From Bordetella parapertussis (GTDB lineage: Bacteria > Pseudomonadota > Gammaproteobacteria > Burkholderiales > Burkholderiaceae_A), in contig CAMAXF010000006.1 of assembly GCA_945862305.1 (NCBI GenBank), positions 1-64,000 on the forward strand: 64,000 bases of DNA, written 5' to 3'. Shown in pieces: positions 1-8,964 of this stretch. Made by a program: the position numbers and the translations under genes. Each line of letters begins with the position of its first letter. Position 1 is the stretch's first letter. The notes beneath the pieces were generated by a model, which saw only the letters and a program-made list of their open reading frames with translations, had not been told where the DNA came from and did no database searches.

Positions 1-51
1 TACACCACCCACTCCTATGCCACCGACAAGCCGGCAGGTGAGCGCTACTGA
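1..51 (+). CDS. cbbS: RuBisCO small subunit, C-terminal end (partial)
   Basis: Only the last 16 codons and the TGA (49-51) are present; the gene begins before the window. The visible tail reads [16 protein letters not shown], which resembles the C-terminal extension of red-type (form IC/ID) small subunits as I recall them. The stop codon shares base 51 with the cbbX start, the usual cbbLSX order, which supports the call. It would be part of the CO2-fixing enzyme; the large subunit is outside the window. Confidence 0.85.
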   Translation, partial: YTTHSYATDKPAGERY

Positions 52-935
52 TGAGCGTGGACCTCAAGGCCATCCTCGAGGAGTCTCAGGTCACTGAGAT
101 TCTGGATGAACTCGACCGAGAGCTCGTGGGGCTCAAGCCCGTGAAGCAGCGCATTCGAGAGATTGCGGCTTTCCTGGTCGTTTCTCGGGCCCGCGCCCAG
201 CTTGGTCTTGAGGCAGCGACACCCTCATTGCACATGTGTTTTACCGGCAATCCCGGCACGGGCAAGACGACGGTGGCCCTGAAGATGGCCGCCATCTTGC
301 ACCGGCTGGGTTACGTCCGGAAGGGCCATGTGGTGAGCGTCACGCGAGACGACCTCGTGGGGCAATACATCGGCCATACGGCGCCCAAGACCAAAGAGGT
401 GCTCAAGAAGGCCATGGGAGGCGTGCTCTTCATCGACGAGGCCTACTACCTCTACAGGCCAGAGAACGAGCGCGACTATGGGCAGGAGGCCATTGAGATC
501 ATGCTCCAGGTCATGGAGAACAACCGGGATGACCTCGTGGTCATTCTGGCGGGCTACAAGGACCGAATGAACACCTTCTTTCAGTCCAACCCCGGCATGA
601 GCTCGCGCATCGCGCACCACATCGACTTCCCCGACTACCAAGACGCGGAACTACTGGAGATCGCCAAGTCCATGGTCGGTCAGATGGGCTACGGCCTCGA
701 TGACCAGGCGGCCTGCGCCTTGGCCGATTACATCTCGCTGCGCAAACAGCAGCCCCACTTTGCCAATGCGCGTTCCATTCGCAATGCCCTGGATCGCGCG
801 CGGCTTCGTCAGGCCAATCGTGTCTTTGAGATCGCCATGGCGGGTGGGCAGGCGGTTGGCGCAGACCTGCTTTCCAATATCTCCGAGGCCGACATTCGAG
901 CCTCACGGGTTTTCACGCAAGCCACCGGACACTAA
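51..935 (+). CDS. cbbX: CbbX, AAA+ activase of red-type RuBisCO
   Basis: A 294-residue AAA+ ATPase of the size of known CbbX proteins. Walker A (GNPGTGKT) is at residues 66-73, the substrate-gripping pore loop Y-I-G at 106-108 and Walker B (VLFIDE) at 125-130. In characterised systems a RuBP-activated CbbX hexamer tugs the C-terminus of the large subunit to release inhibitory sugar phosphates from RuBisCO. The ATG overlaps the cbbS stop by one base, so the two are very likely translationally coupled. Presence of cbbX together with the cbbS tail marks the RuBisCO as red-type rather than the green-type enzyme accompanied by CbbQ/CbbO. Confidence 0.96.
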   Translation: MSVDLKAILEESQVTEILDELDRELVGLKPVKQRIREIAAFLVVSRARAQLGLEAATPSLHMCFTGNPGTGKTTVALKMAAILHRLGYVRKGHVVSVTRDDLVGQYIGHTAPKTKEVLKKAMGGVLFIDEAYYLYRPENERDYGQEAIEIMLQVMENNRDDLVVILAGYKDRMNTFFQSNPGMSSRIAHHIDFPDYQDAELLEIAKSMVGQMGYGLDDQAACALADYISLRKQQPHFANARSIRNALDRARLRQANRVFEIAMAGGQAVGADLLSNISEADIRASRVFTQATGH

Positions 936-938
936 GCC

Positions 939-2009
939 ATGCACCTCGGACGCACAACCCTCTCAAAATTCCTCATCCAGCAACTCCGGGAAGCCCCAGA
1001 GCAGCGCGACCTCGCAGCCCTGCTCGTGGACATTGCTGCCGCCGTAAAGGCCATTTCCAGCATGACGGCCAAGGGAGCCCTGGCGGGCGTGCTGGGGAGT
1101 CTAGAATCTCAGAACGTACAGGGGGAAACCCAGAAGAAGCTCGACGTGCTCTCGGACACGGCGTTTCTCAACACATTTGCCCATGGCGGGCTCGTGGCGG
1201 GGCTTGCCTCCGAAGAGAATGACGAGCCCATTGTCTTTGAGCAGGCCAGCAAGGCCTCGGCACCGTACCTCACCATCTTCGACCCGCTCGATGGCTCGAG
1301 CAACATCGATGTCAATGTGTCGGTGGGATCGATCTTTTCGGTTTTGCGCGCGCCGAGCGGCCGGCTGCCCACCGAGGCAGACTTTCTTCGCCCGGGCACG
1401 GAGCAGCTCGCGGCGGGCTACGCCATCTATGGGCCCTCCACCATGCTGGTGCTCACCGTGGGCCGTGGCACCCATGGCTTCACGCTCGACCGGGAGGTCG
1501 GTAACTTCATCCTTACCCATCCGGACATTGCCATTCCAGAGGCCACCGAGGAGTTCGCCATCAACACCAGCAACGAGCGCTTCTGGGAGCCACCGGTTCA
1601 GCGCTATGTCGAGGAGTGCAAGGCGGGCAAGACTGGCCCACGCGGCAAAGACTTCAATATGCGCTGGATCGCCAGCATGGTGGCCGATGTTCATCGCATT
1701 CTGATGCGTGGCGGGGTCTTCATGTACCCCAAGGACACCAAGCAGCCACCCAAGCCAGGCCGCCTGCGACTCATGTACGAGGCCAACCCCATGGCCATGG
1801 TCGTCGAGCAGGCTGGCGGTGCGGCCTCCACTGGACGCGAGCGCATTCTCGAGATGCAGCCCGAGACCATCCACCAGCGGGTGCCCGTGATCCTCGGCTC
1901 ACGCGAGGAGGTGGAGCAGGTCGCCCGCTATCACCTGGCCTTCGATCGTGGAGAAGACCAGGCCTACAGTTCCCCCCTCTTCAAAGAGCGGTCGTTGTTC
2001 CAAAACTAA
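939..2009 (+). CDS. cbbF: Class I fructose-1,6-bisphosphatase
   Basis: A 356-residue class I FBPase that removes the C1 phosphate of fructose-1,6-bisphosphate during regeneration of the CO2 acceptor, and probably also in gluconeogenesis. The metal-binding motif FDPLDGSSN starts at residue 114 (D115, D118) and the acidic pair E92-E93 precedes it, both diagnostic of the family. It follows cbbX by three bases and is followed by the phosphoribulokinase gene, so it is called cbbF; the same protein would be fbp in a non-autotroph. No cbb-type dual FBPase/SBPase (GlpX) is seen here, so it may also dephosphorylate sedoheptulose bisphosphate, which the sequence cannot show. Confidence 0.95.
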   Translation: MHLGRTTLSKFLIQQLREAPEQRDLAALLVDIAAAVKAISSMTAKGALAGVLGSLESQNVQGETQKKLDVLSDTAFLNTFAHGGLVAGLASEENDEPIVFEQASKASAPYLTIFDPLDGSSNIDVNVSVGSIFSVLRAPSGRLPTEADFLRPGTEQLAAGYAIYGPSTMLVLTVGRGTHGFTLDREVGNFILTHPDIAIPEATEEFAINTSNERFWEPPVQRYVEECKAGKTGPRGKDFNMRWIASMVADVHRILMRGGVFMYPKDTKQPPKPGRLRLMYEANPMAMVVEQAGGAASTGRERILEMQPETIHQRVPVILGSREEVEQVARYHLAFDRGEDQAYSSPLFKERSLFQN

Positions 2010-2028
2010 AACAAGCGCGGAGGAAGAC

Positions 2029-2904
2029 ATGTCTGTGAAACATCCGATTGTCGCCATCACGGGTTCCTCTGGTGCAGGCACCACCACGGTGATGAGCAGT
2101 TTCAGGCACATCTTTCGGCGGGAGGGCATCCATGCGCAAATTGTGGAGGGGGATTCTTTCCATCGGTTCAACCGCATGGAGATGCGGGCGGCCTTAAAAG
2201 AGGCCGAGGCCGCAGGCAATCGGAACCTGAGCCATTTTGGGCCAGAGGCGAACCTGTTGGCAGATCTTGAGGCACTCTTTCGTGGTTACGGTGAAACAGG
2301 CCAGGGGAAGGTTCGCCGCTATTTGCATGATGCCGAGGAGGCTGCACCCTTCGGCCAAGAGCCCGGCACCTTTATTCCCTGGCAGGACATCGAGTCCGGC
2401 ACCGATCTCCTGTTTTACGAGGGGCTTCATGGCGGCTATGCCGACACCAAGGTGAATGTGGCCAGCCATGTTGATCTATTGGTGGGCGTGGTGCCCATCG
2501 TGAACCTCGAGTGGATCCAGAAACTCCACCGAGACCAAAAGATGCGTGGCTACAGCCAGGAGGCGGTGGTCGAGACCATGCTGCGTCGCATGCCGGACTA
2601 CGTGAATCACATCATGCCGCAGTTCTCGCGAACCCATGTGAACTTTCAGCGGGTGCCCACCGTGGACACCTCCAACCCGCTCATTGCGAAGGACATCCCC
2701 TCGGCCGACGAGTCCATGGTGGTGATTCGATTCGCCAACCCCAAGGGCATCGACTTCCCCTACCTGCTCTCGATGCTGGATGGCTCGATGATGACTCGGC
2801 CCAACACCATTGTGGTGCCGGGCGGCAAGATGGGTCTCTCGATGCAACTGATTTTCACGCCCATGATCCTGCGCATCATGGACCAGAAGCGTCGCGCGCA
2901 ATGA
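2029..2904 (+). CDS. cbbP: Phosphoribulokinase
   Basis: A 291-residue kinase that phosphorylates ribulose 5-phosphate with ATP to make RuBP, a Calvin-specific step. The P-loop GSSGAGTT lies at residues 12-19 and the length matches the octameric bacterial class (about 290 residues). The reading frame is open further upstream to 1948, but ATG 2029 is chosen: GGAGGA (2019-2024) sits five bases ahead of it, and the extra 27 residues would overlap cbbF and lie outside the family's N-terminus. Its stop overlaps the next start as ATGA (2901-2904). Confidence 0.96.
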   Translation: MSVKHPIVAITGSSGAGTTTVMSSFRHIFRREGIHAQIVEGDSFHRFNRMEMRAALKEAEAAGNRNLSHFGPEANLLADLEALFRGYGETGQGKVRRYLHDAEEAAPFGQEPGTFIPWQDIESGTDLLFYEGLHGGYADTKVNVASHVDLLVGVVPIVNLEWIQKLHRDQKMRGYSQEAVVETMLRRMPDYVNHIMPQFSRTHVNFQRVPTVDTSNPLIAKDIPSADESMVVIRFANPKGIDFPYLLSMLDGSMMTRPNTIVVPGGKMGLSMQLIFTPMILRIMDQKRRAQ

Positions 2905-3569
2905 GGGCTGCCGTCCTGTTTGACCTTGACGGCACGCTCATTGAAACCGTGCCCGAGATTGCCCGGGCGGTGAATCTCACGCTGACTGATTTCGACCGCG
3001 CACCAATCGAGCTCACGCAAATTCGCGACTGGATTGGCCATGGCACAGGCTGGCTCATGGAGCAGGCCTGGGCCGCGCAGACCCCCCGTACCACCAACAG
3101 CCCCGCCTGGGACGTTGTCATGTCCAGGTTTGTCGCCCGTTACTTTGAAACGGCTGGCACCGAGAGCCATCTCTATGAGGGGGTTGCGTACACCCTCGCT
3201 CGTCTTGAGCGCGATGGCATTGGCTGCTGCATTGTCACCAACAAAGAAACACGTTTTACCGAGCGAGTGCTCGAGGCCCACGGGCTGTCATCGGCCTTCG
3301 ATTGTGTGATCTCGGGAGACACCCTTCCCACGAAAAAGCCCGATCCGGCTGGCATCGACGAATGCCTGCGTGCCTGTGGCGTGTCGAAAGATCAGGCACT
3401 TTTTGTGGGTGATTCACTCACCGATGTTCGGACCGCTCGGGCCGCTGGCATCCCTGTCTGGGCCGTTCCCTATGGCTACAACCATGGCCAGCCCATTGAG
3501 ACCACCGAGCCGGATCGGGTCATTTCAAACATCACCCATGTCTTTGATTTTTTTTCAAGCCATCCCTAA
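2901..3569 (+). CDS. cbbZ: Phosphoglycolate phosphatase (HAD family)
   Basis: A 222-residue HAD-superfamily hydrolase with the nucleophile motif FDLDGT (D8, D10) and a C-terminal GDSLTD metal-binding loop, typical of Gph/CbbZ. It removes phosphate from 2-phosphoglycolate, the toxic product of RuBisCO's oxygenase reaction. The start codon overlaps the cbbP stop by four bases (ATGA). The frame is open far upstream inside cbbP, but that part is a shadow of the kinase gene. Position between cbbP and cbbA in a Calvin operon supports the photorespiratory-salvage role over a general housekeeping Gph. Confidence 0.93.
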   Translation: MRAAVLFDLDGTLIETVPEIARAVNLTLTDFDRAPIELTQIRDWIGHGTGWLMEQAWAAQTPRTTNSPAWDVVMSRFVARYFETAGTESHLYEGVAYTLARLERDGIGCCIVTNKETRFTERVLEAHGLSSAFDCVISGDTLPTKKPDPAGIDECLRACGVSKDQALFVGDSLTDVRTARAAGIPVWAVPYGYNHGQPIETTEPDRVISNITHVFDFFSSHP

Positions 3570-3580
3570 GGAGCAGCGCC

Positions 3581-4630
3581 GTGGCCCTCATCTCTCTTCG
3601 TCAACTCCTCGACCATGCAGCAGAGCATCAGTACGGCCTGCCGGCCTTCAATGTGAACAACATGGAACAAATTCACGCCATCATGCAGGCGGCCGCAGAG
3701 GTCGACAGCCCCGTCATCCTGCAGGCCTCGGCTGGCGCCCGTAAGTACGCGGGCGAACCATTCCTGCGCAAGCTGGTGGAGGCCGCCATTGAGCAGTACC
3801 CAGACATCCCGGTCTGCATGCACCAAGACCACGGATCCTCGCCAGCGGTCTGCCAGGCGTCGATTCGCAGTGGCTTCTCCAGCGTGATGATGGACGGCTC
3901 CCTGGGCGAGGACATGAAGACACCTGCCTCTTACGACTACAACGTTGCGGTCACCGAGCGGGTCGTTCAGATGGCCCATGCCGTGGGCGTGTCCGTGGAG
4001 GGCGAACTTGGCTGCCTGGGCTCGCTGGAAACAGGCACGGCGGGCGAAGAGGACGGCGTGGGTGCCGAGGGCGTGCTCGACCATGACCAGCTCCTCACCG
4101 ACCCGGAGGAGGCGGCTGCCTTTGTCTCGGCCACCGGCGTCGATGCCCTGGCCATTGCCATTGGCACCAGCCACGGCGCCTACAAGTTCAGCCGTCCTCC
4201 CTCGGGCGATATCCTTGCCATCGGCCGCATCAAAGAGATCCACGCACGCATTCCGAATACGCATCTGGTCATGCACGGCTCCTCGAGCGTGCCGCAGGAG
4301 TGGCTCACGGTCATTCGAGACTTCGGCGGCGAGATCAAAGAAACCTACGGCGTGCCGGTCGAGGAGATCGTCGAGGGCATTCGGCATGGCGTTCGCAAGG
4401 TCAACATTGACACCGACATTCGGCTTGCCATGACTGGAGCCATGCGCCAGCTCATGGGCCAGAAGCCCGAGGAGTTCGACCCACGTGCCTTCTTCAAGGT
4501 GGCCACGGCCGCGGCCCGAGGCATCTGCAAGGCCCGATTCGAGGCATTTGGCTCGGCGGGACAGGCCTCGAAGATCAAGCCCATCGGGCTGGACCGGATG
4601 GCCGAGGCGTATCGGGCCAGGCTGCATTGA
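3581..4630 (+). CDS. cbbA: Class II fructose-bisphosphate aldolase
   Basis: A 349-residue zinc-dependent aldolase that condenses dihydroxyacetone phosphate with glyceraldehyde 3-phosphate (and with erythrose 4-phosphate in the Calvin cycle). The motif HQDHGSS at 81-87 supplies catalytic D83 and zinc ligand H84; GTSHGAYK and HGSSS further on are the other metal and phosphate loops. The start is GTG at 3581, set by the strong site AAGGAG at 3568-3573, which overlaps the cbbZ stop. Length fits the CbbA subgroup (about 345-355 residues). Its last codons overlap the next gene by four bases. Confidence 0.95.
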   Translation: MALISLRQLLDHAAEHQYGLPAFNVNNMEQIHAIMQAAAEVDSPVILQASAGARKYAGEPFLRKLVEAAIEQYPDIPVCMHQDHGSSPAVCQASIRSGFSSVMMDGSLGEDMKTPASYDYNVAVTERVVQMAHAVGVSVEGELGCLGSLETGTAGEEDGVGAEGVLDHDQLLTDPEEAAAFVSATGVDALAIAIGTSHGAYKFSRPPSGDILAIGRIKEIHARIPNTHLVMHGSSSVPQEWLTVIRDFGGEIKETYGVPVEEIVEGIRHGVRKVNIDTDIRLAMTGAMRQLMGQKPEEFDPRAFFKVATAAARGICKARFEAFGSAGQASKIKPIGLDRMAEAYRARLH

Positions 4631-5343
4631 TCCCCCACTGGATCAACCCGCAGGCCACGGAGGCCTTGTTATTCGATGTCGATGGCACGCTCGCCGAGAC
4701 GGAGCTCGAGGGGCATTTGCCGGCATTCAACGAGGCCTTTGCTGAGCTGGGAATTCCTTGGGTCTGGTCCGCGCAGCATTACGGCGAGCTGCTGAAGGTG
4801 ACCGGCGGGCTTGAGCGCATGCGTGCCCACGCCCAGGCCTCTGGTCAGTCGGAATGGCTCACGCTCGAGGGTGAGGCCCGTCTGCTCGAGGCCCATCAGT
4901 TGAAGAACAGGCTGTTTGCCGAGCGCATGCGCCTGGGCCTGGTTGCCCTTCGACCGGGCATTGCGGCACTCATTGAACAGGCGGTGAGTGCCAGCATGTA
5001 CTGGGGTGTTGTGACCACCACCAGTCGGGCCAATTGGGAGGCCTTGTGGCGCTGCTGTCTGGAAGGCTTGGGCATCCCGGAACCAGATGTGGTGGTCTGC
5101 GGCGAGGATGTCAGCCGCAAGAAGCCCGATCCAGAGGCCTATGCGTTGGCGGCCCATCGCCTGAACTTGAAGGCAACGGCCTGCCTGGCCATTGAGGACT
5201 CTCCGAACGGTCTTCTGGCGGCGCACGGCGCCGGCATGCCCTGCGTGGTGGTCACCTCTGTTTTCTTTGACACAGGCCCATGGCCCGGTGCTATGGCAGT
5301 TTTGTCGAGCCCTCTCGAGCTGCAAGTCGGCGTGCCCGCCTGA
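4627..5343 (+). CDS. cbbY: CbbY-type HAD phosphatase
   Basis: A 238-residue HAD phosphatase with FDVDGT (D17, D19) and the DSPNG loop of the CbbY/beta-phosphoglucomutase subgroup. CbbY enzymes of red-type operons dephosphorylate xylulose-1,5-bisphosphate, a RuBisCO misfire inhibitor, so it complements CbbX. The start is TTG at 4627, overlapping the cbbA stop as TTGA; no other start codon gives a complete N-terminus. The last 53 bases overlap the convergent DUF3422 gene. It is the last cbb gene on this strand; cbbE, cbbT, cbbG and cbbK are not present in the window. Confidence 0.9.
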   Translation: MIPHWINPQATEALLFDVDGTLAETELEGHLPAFNEAFAELGIPWVWSAQHYGELLKVTGGLERMRAHAQASGQSEWLTLEGEARLLEAHQLKNRLFAERMRLGLVALRPGIAALIEQAVSASMYWGVVTTTSRANWEALWRCCLEGLGIPEPDVVVCGEDVSRKKPDPEAYALAAHRLNLKATACLAIEDSPNGLLAAHGAGMPCVVVTSVFFDTGPWPGAMAVLSSPLELQVGVPA

Positions 5344-6670
5344 TGCCAATGTAGAGCAGCCCGGCGATGATGGGCACGGCCAGTGCAGAGATCAGCTCCG
5401 CTGGCACGGCAACACCAGCGGCATGGAGGCCCTTGGTCATGTGGCCAATGAGTCCCACCGCGTAGTAGGTGAGCACCACCAGGGAGAGACCTTCCACGGT
5501 CTGCTGCAGCTTGAGCTGCAGCTTGGCGCGGCGGTCCATGCTGGCGAGCAAGGCCTGGGTCTGCCGTTCGTTCACAAATTCAATTCGGGTGCGCAGAATC
5601 TGCGTGGTTCGAGACACCCGGTCTGAGAGGGCCTGGAGCCGACGCTGAGTCCAGCGGCAGGTTCGCATGGCGGGCTCGAAGCGACGGTCCATGAATTCGG
5701 TGAGGTTCTGCACCCCTGGGATGGCCGTCTCCCGGAGTTCGCTGAGGGATCGGCGCACCAGTTCGGTATAGGCCTCGCTTGCGGTGAAGCGCAGGCCATG
5801 CAACGAAATCCACTCCTCCACGCGGGCGGCGATGGCCGTGACGTCGGTGAGCAGATGCTCGTCGGTCTGAAAGCCCTCAGGCGTCTCGGGGGTGGGGGCG
5901 CCCGCCTGGGCAATGCGTTCGACCAGGCCGGCCAGCTGCGACTCGGCCTCTCGGAGCGGGCCGGAGAGCGCCTTGGCACGTGGAATGCCCAGCATGGCCA
6001 TCATGCGATAGGTGTCGATGTCGATGAGCCGCTGCACAACCCGGCCAGCCTGCCGCGAGCCGATGCCCTGATGCGTCACCAGCATGCAGACGAAGCCTTC
6101 CTTGTCCAGCTGGAAGTCTGTCCAGACTTGCGCCTTCTGGGTTGCGAGAATGGTCGATCCCACCAATGTGTTGCCCGAAAAGAGCGGTGCATGTTCGGCG
6201 GCGTCGTCGGTGTGAGGGGCCGGCCGCAGGCTGATGTCGACCGCAGCCATGCGCTCACCGATCGAGGGGTTGAGGGACTCCATGCCCAGCTCGGCGAGCC
6301 GAGCACGCACACGCGCTTGAAGCGGTTTACGGCTGTCTGTGAAGCCCTCGGCCGGCGCCATGACGCACTGGGCGTAGACCGTGAAGCCGCAGAACTCGCC
6401 GTGGAGTTCCCACTTCAGGAGCAGGCGGCCCGGTGAGGGGCTGAGTTCCAGCACCCGCACGGTCTGGCCATGCACGGGGTGCACAGCCACTTGCAGCGCG
6501 GCGGTGAGCCGGTCGATCCAGTCCATGAGCGCGCGCCGTTGATCTGGCGTGCTGATGATCAGCGACTGGCTGTACACGCGCTCCTCGGGCCACAACGCAA
6601 TTGGGGGCCTGGCATGCACCTCTTCATGCAGGGCTTCGCGGGCGGCGTGGTCTTGGATGGCGCTCTTCAT
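5291..6670 (-). CDS. DUF3422 family membrane-anchored protein
   Basis: A 459-residue protein that I recognise as the DUF3422 family (N-terminal HEEVHARP-type segment at about residues 15-22). The bulk is soluble and probably cytoplasmic, with two predicted helices at the C-terminus (about 394-415 and 428-447) and a basic tail, so it is likely anchored by its end. The biochemical function of the family is not known to me. It starts inside the stop codon of the upstream thioredoxin-like gene (ATGA overlap) and its end overlaps cbbY by 53 bases. Linkage with a CPWC protein beside a sox cluster hints at thiol or membrane redox work, but that is inference. Confidence 0.85.
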   Translation of the reverse strand: MKSAIQDHAAREALHEEVHARPPIALWPEERVYSQSLIISTPDQRRALMDWIDRLTAALQVAVHPVHGQTVRVLELSPSPGRLLLKWELHGEFCGFTVYAQCVMAPAEGFTDSRKPLQARVRARLAELGMESLNPSIGERMAAVDISLRPAPHTDDAAEHAPLFSGNTLVGSTILATQKAQVWTDFQLDKEGFVCMLVTHQGIGSRQAGRVVQRLIDIDTYRMMAMLGIPRAKALSGPLREAESQLAGLVERIAQAGAPTPETPEGFQTDEHLLTDVTAIAARVEEWISLHGLRFTASEAYTELVRRSLSELRETAIPGVQNLTEFMDRRFEPAMRTCRWTQRRLQALSDRVSRTTQILRTRIEFVNERQTQALLASMDRRAKLQLKLQQTVEGLSLVVLTYYAVGLIGHMTKGLHAAGVAVPAELISALAVPIIAGLLYIGIRRARRLAAREGSTKLP

Positions 6671-7134
6671 GTGGCTGCTCCGGGGTTTGGTCCGCGAGCC
6701 CAGTGGGCCTTCGCGAGTTGAATGCGATCTTCAAGGTAGGCGCCATAAAAGTCCACCGAGCTGTAACCGACCAAGGGCTCGCCGATGGGCTGGCCAGCGA
6801 AATTCATGGCAAAGACCGTGGGGGCCATCCGGATGCGCTGCTGCCGTGCCCACTGTTGCGGCGACTGCGCCAACCACTCAAGGCCAGCCTCGGGGGGCTT
6901 GAGCCCGGGCCTGTGCATGGGCCGTCGGTCGGTGATGTCCAGAATGACGGTGCGCAGCGTCGGGTGGCCCGCCGATCGCATTCGCGGCAGGAGCTGGTCT
7001 CGCAGCACCAGGTCGCACCAGGGGCAGTTGGGCAGGCTGGCCATGGCCACCACCACGAGGCCACCACGCGCCTTGACCGCCTCCTGAAGGGCGGCGGCGA
7101 GCTGCTCGGCTGAGATGGGTCTGACCAATGCCAT
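6667..7134 (-). CDS. Thioredoxin-fold protein with CPWC motif
   Basis: A 155-residue protein with a CPWC active site at residues 37-40 and a proline-containing MAPTVF segment that fits the cis-proline loop of the thioredoxin fold. No signal peptide is apparent, so it should act in the cytoplasm, unlike periplasmic SoxW. CPWC is an unusual dithiol pair (thioredoxins have CGPC). It is the first gene of a two-gene minus-strand unit with the DUF3422 gene and is divergent from the ArsR-type regulator, so it may share that regulator's operator. Substrate unknown; a thioredoxin or thiol-disulfide reductase tied to sulfur oxidation is the simplest guess. Confidence 0.75.
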   Translation of the reverse strand: MALVRPISAEQLAAALQEAVKARGGLVVVAMASLPNCPWCDLVLRDQLLPRMRSAGHPTLRTVILDITDRRPMHRPGLKPPEAGLEWLAQSPQQWARQQRIRMAPTVFAMNFAGQPIGEPLVGYSSVDFYGAYLEDRIQLAKAHWARGPNPGAAT

Positions 7135-7187
7135 GGCGTGGGCCTCTCGGCGGCGCTCCAGCTTGTGCGCCGCATCACGTTTTGCGG

Positions 7188-7216
7188 TTGACTATATGCC
7201 TCTATAAGCATATCTT
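7188..7216 (+). promoter_or_regulatory. Promoter of the ArsR-type regulator/sox operon with an embedded palindrome
   Basis: TTGACT (7188-7193) and TATCTT (7211-7216) are separated by 17 bases, a good sigma-70 match. Between them lies the palindrome ATATGC-N8-GCATAT (7194-7213), which runs into the -10 box. An AT-rich palindrome inside a promoter is where dimeric ArsR-family repressors such as BigR bind, so this is probably the autoregulatory operator. The -10 box ends eight bases before the ATG at 7225 and there is no ribosome binding site, so the mRNA may be nearly leaderless. Confidence 0.65.
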
Positions 7217-7224
7217 GCCGTCAA

Positions 7225-7587
7225 ATGACGGAGACACCAATCCCTGTAGCAAAAGATGACGCTGGCATCCTCGGCCAAACGGTAACCGACGAGGACGAGC
7301 TTGACTTCATTTTCGACCGAGCTGCACAGTACTTTGCCCTGCTCTCGGAGCCCGCGCGCCTTCGCATCATTCAGGCCATTTGCACGGATGAGCGGTCTGT
7401 TCAAGAGGTGGTGGCCCTCACCGACCTCCCTCAGCCCAACGTCTCTCGGCATCTCAGCCTGCTCTACCGAGCAGGGGTGCTCAATCGCCGACGCGACGGC
7501 ACCTTTGTGTTTTACAGAATCTCCGATCCCATGATCACCGACCTGTGCCGCTCTGTGTGTGTGCGGCTGGCGGGTGGCCTTGGGTAA
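7225..7587 (+). CDS. ArsR-family regulator, likely sulfide/persulfide-responsive (SoxR/BigR/SqrR-like)
   Basis: A 120-residue winged-helix protein of the ArsR family: SEPARLRIIQAI around residues 41-52 and the recognition helix region QPNVSRHLSLLYRAG at 70-84. It has only three cysteines, C53 in helix 3 and C108 and C112 in the C-terminal helix. That spacing matches the pair that forms a di- or tetrasulfide in BigR and SqrR, so it is probably a sensor of reactive sulfur rather than of metals. It lies 36 bases ahead of soxC on the same strand and divergent from the CPWC gene. The name soxR is used for such genes in sox clusters but clashes with the unrelated redox regulator, so no symbol is given. 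Confidence 0.88.
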   Translation: MTETPIPVAKDDAGILGQTVTDEDELDFIFDRAAQYFALLSEPARLRIIQAICTDERSVQEVVALTDLPQPNVSRHLSLLYRAGVLNRRRDGTFVFYRISDPMITDLCRSVCVRLAGGLG

Positions 7588-7623
7588 CTTTTTTCACTTA
7601 AAAATTATGGGAGCCGACAGGTC

Positions 7624-8964
7624 ATGAACACGGAGCGTCAATTGGGACGATTGGTCAAGGCGCCAGAGAACTTTCTGGCACCAGAGGATGGCAAGTCGCC
7701 GGAGGCCATGCGGCGGAAGTTTTTGGCAGCCGGTGCGGCCACTGCGGGGCTCAGCCTGGCCTCGGTGGCACGGGCGGCCTCGAACCCCGTCTCGGGGCAA
7801 GGCGACCCCAACATTTTGAATCTGCCAGCCCACACCACAGGGCTGGGCATGCCGGTTGCAGCCAACGGTTACGGCATGCCATCTCAGTACGAAAAAGGCC
7901 TTCAGCGTCGCGAGAGTCCTGGCCTCACCCGCGTGTCTGCCGCCTCCGTGGCCTTCACGCCCCTGCAGGGCACCTTTGGCATCATCACGCCCAGCGGCCT
8001 GCACTTTGAGCGGCACCACCAGGGCTGGTGGGACATCGATCCCTCCAAGCATCGCCTCATGATCAATGGTCTGGTGAAAAACCAGAAGGTCTACACCATG
8101 GACGACCTCATGCGGCTTCCGTCGGTCTCTCGTATTCATTTCATTGAGTGCGGTGCCAATACGGCCATGGAGTGGGGCAATGTGGCCGTGCCCACCGTGC
8201 AGTACAGCCACGGCATGATCTCCTGCTCGGAGTTCACGGGCGTTCCGCTCTCAGTCCTCCTTGAGGACTGCGGCTACGACAAAAAGAACGGCAAGTATGT
8301 TCTGGCTGAAGGGGCCGATGGCTCCTCCATGACCCGAACCATTCCGATGTCCATCGCGCTCGATGACGTGCTGGTGGCCTACGGCATGAATGGTGAGATG
8401 CTTCGCCCCGAGAACGGCTACCCCCTGCGCCTGGTGGTGCCGGGGGTGCAGGGCGTCTCGTGGGTGAAGTGGCTGCGCCGCATCGAGGTGGGCGACCAGA
8501 AATGGGCCACGAAAGATGAGGCCATTCATTACATCGATCTCATGCCCGATGGCATGCACCGTCAGTACTCGGGCATGCAGGAGACCAAGTCGGTCATTAC
8601 CTCACCCTCGGGTGGCCAGTTACTGCTCGACAAGGGCTTCTACAACATCTCGGGCCTCGCCTGGTCGGGGCGCGGAAAGATCAAGCGGGTAGATGTCTCG
8701 GTCGACGGTGGCAAGAACTGGCGCACCGCCCGTCTCGAGACGCCCGTGCTCTCGAAGGCCTTCACCCGGTTCAACATCGACTGGACGTGGAACGGGGCGC
8801 CGGCCATTCTGCAGTCGCGCGCCATCGACGACACCGGCTATGTACAGCCCACGGTGCATCAGTTGCGCGAGGTTCGCGGAACCCGCTCGATCTATCACAA
8901 CAACATGATTCAATCTTGGCGCGTGGCCGACACCGGGGAGGTGAGCAATGTTCAAGTCAACTAA
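7624..8964 (+). CDS. soxC: Sulfane dehydrogenase SoxC (molybdopterin subunit)
   Basis: A 446-residue member of the sulfite-oxidase family. SoxCD oxidises the sulfane sulfur carried on SoxY in the periplasm, releasing six electrons. The molybdenum-ligating cysteine is C176 in HFIECGANTAMEW. A twin-arginine leader (RRKFLAAGAA from residue 30, with AxA-like cleavage near 51) fits export of a folded cofactor protein. ATG 7624 is preceded by GGGAG. The last 17 bases overlap soxD. Its cofactor could be served by the Mo-cofactor genes mobA and moeA located about 13 kb downstream. Confidence 0.96.
   Translation: MNTERQLGRLVKAPENFLAPEDGKSPEAMRRKFLAAGAATAGLSLASVARAASNPVSGQGDPNILNLPAHTTGLGMPVAANGYGMPSQYEKGLQRRESPGLTRVSAASVAFTPLQGTFGIITPSGLHFERHHQGWWDIDPSKHRLMINGLVKNQKVYTMDDLMRLPSVSRIHFIECGANTAMEWGNVAVPTVQYSHGMISCSEFTGVPLSVLLEDCGYDKKNGKYVLAEGADGSSMTRTIPMSIALDDVLVAYGMNGEMLRPENGYPLRLVVPGVQGVSWVKWLRRIEVGDQKWATKDEAIHYIDLMPDGMHRQYSGMQETKSVITSPSGGQLLLDKGFYNISGLAWSGRGKIKRVDVSVDGGKNWRTARLETPVLSKAFTRFNIDWTWNGAPAILQSRAIDDTGYVQPTVHQLREVRGTRSIYHNNMIQSWRVADTGEVSNVQVN

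Noticed and set aside
7588..7623. Second regulator operator ahead of soxC (T-run and A-run around CACTT)
   Set aside because: The arms are simple homopolymers with no match to the ATATGC palindrome, so there is no reason to call a binding site.
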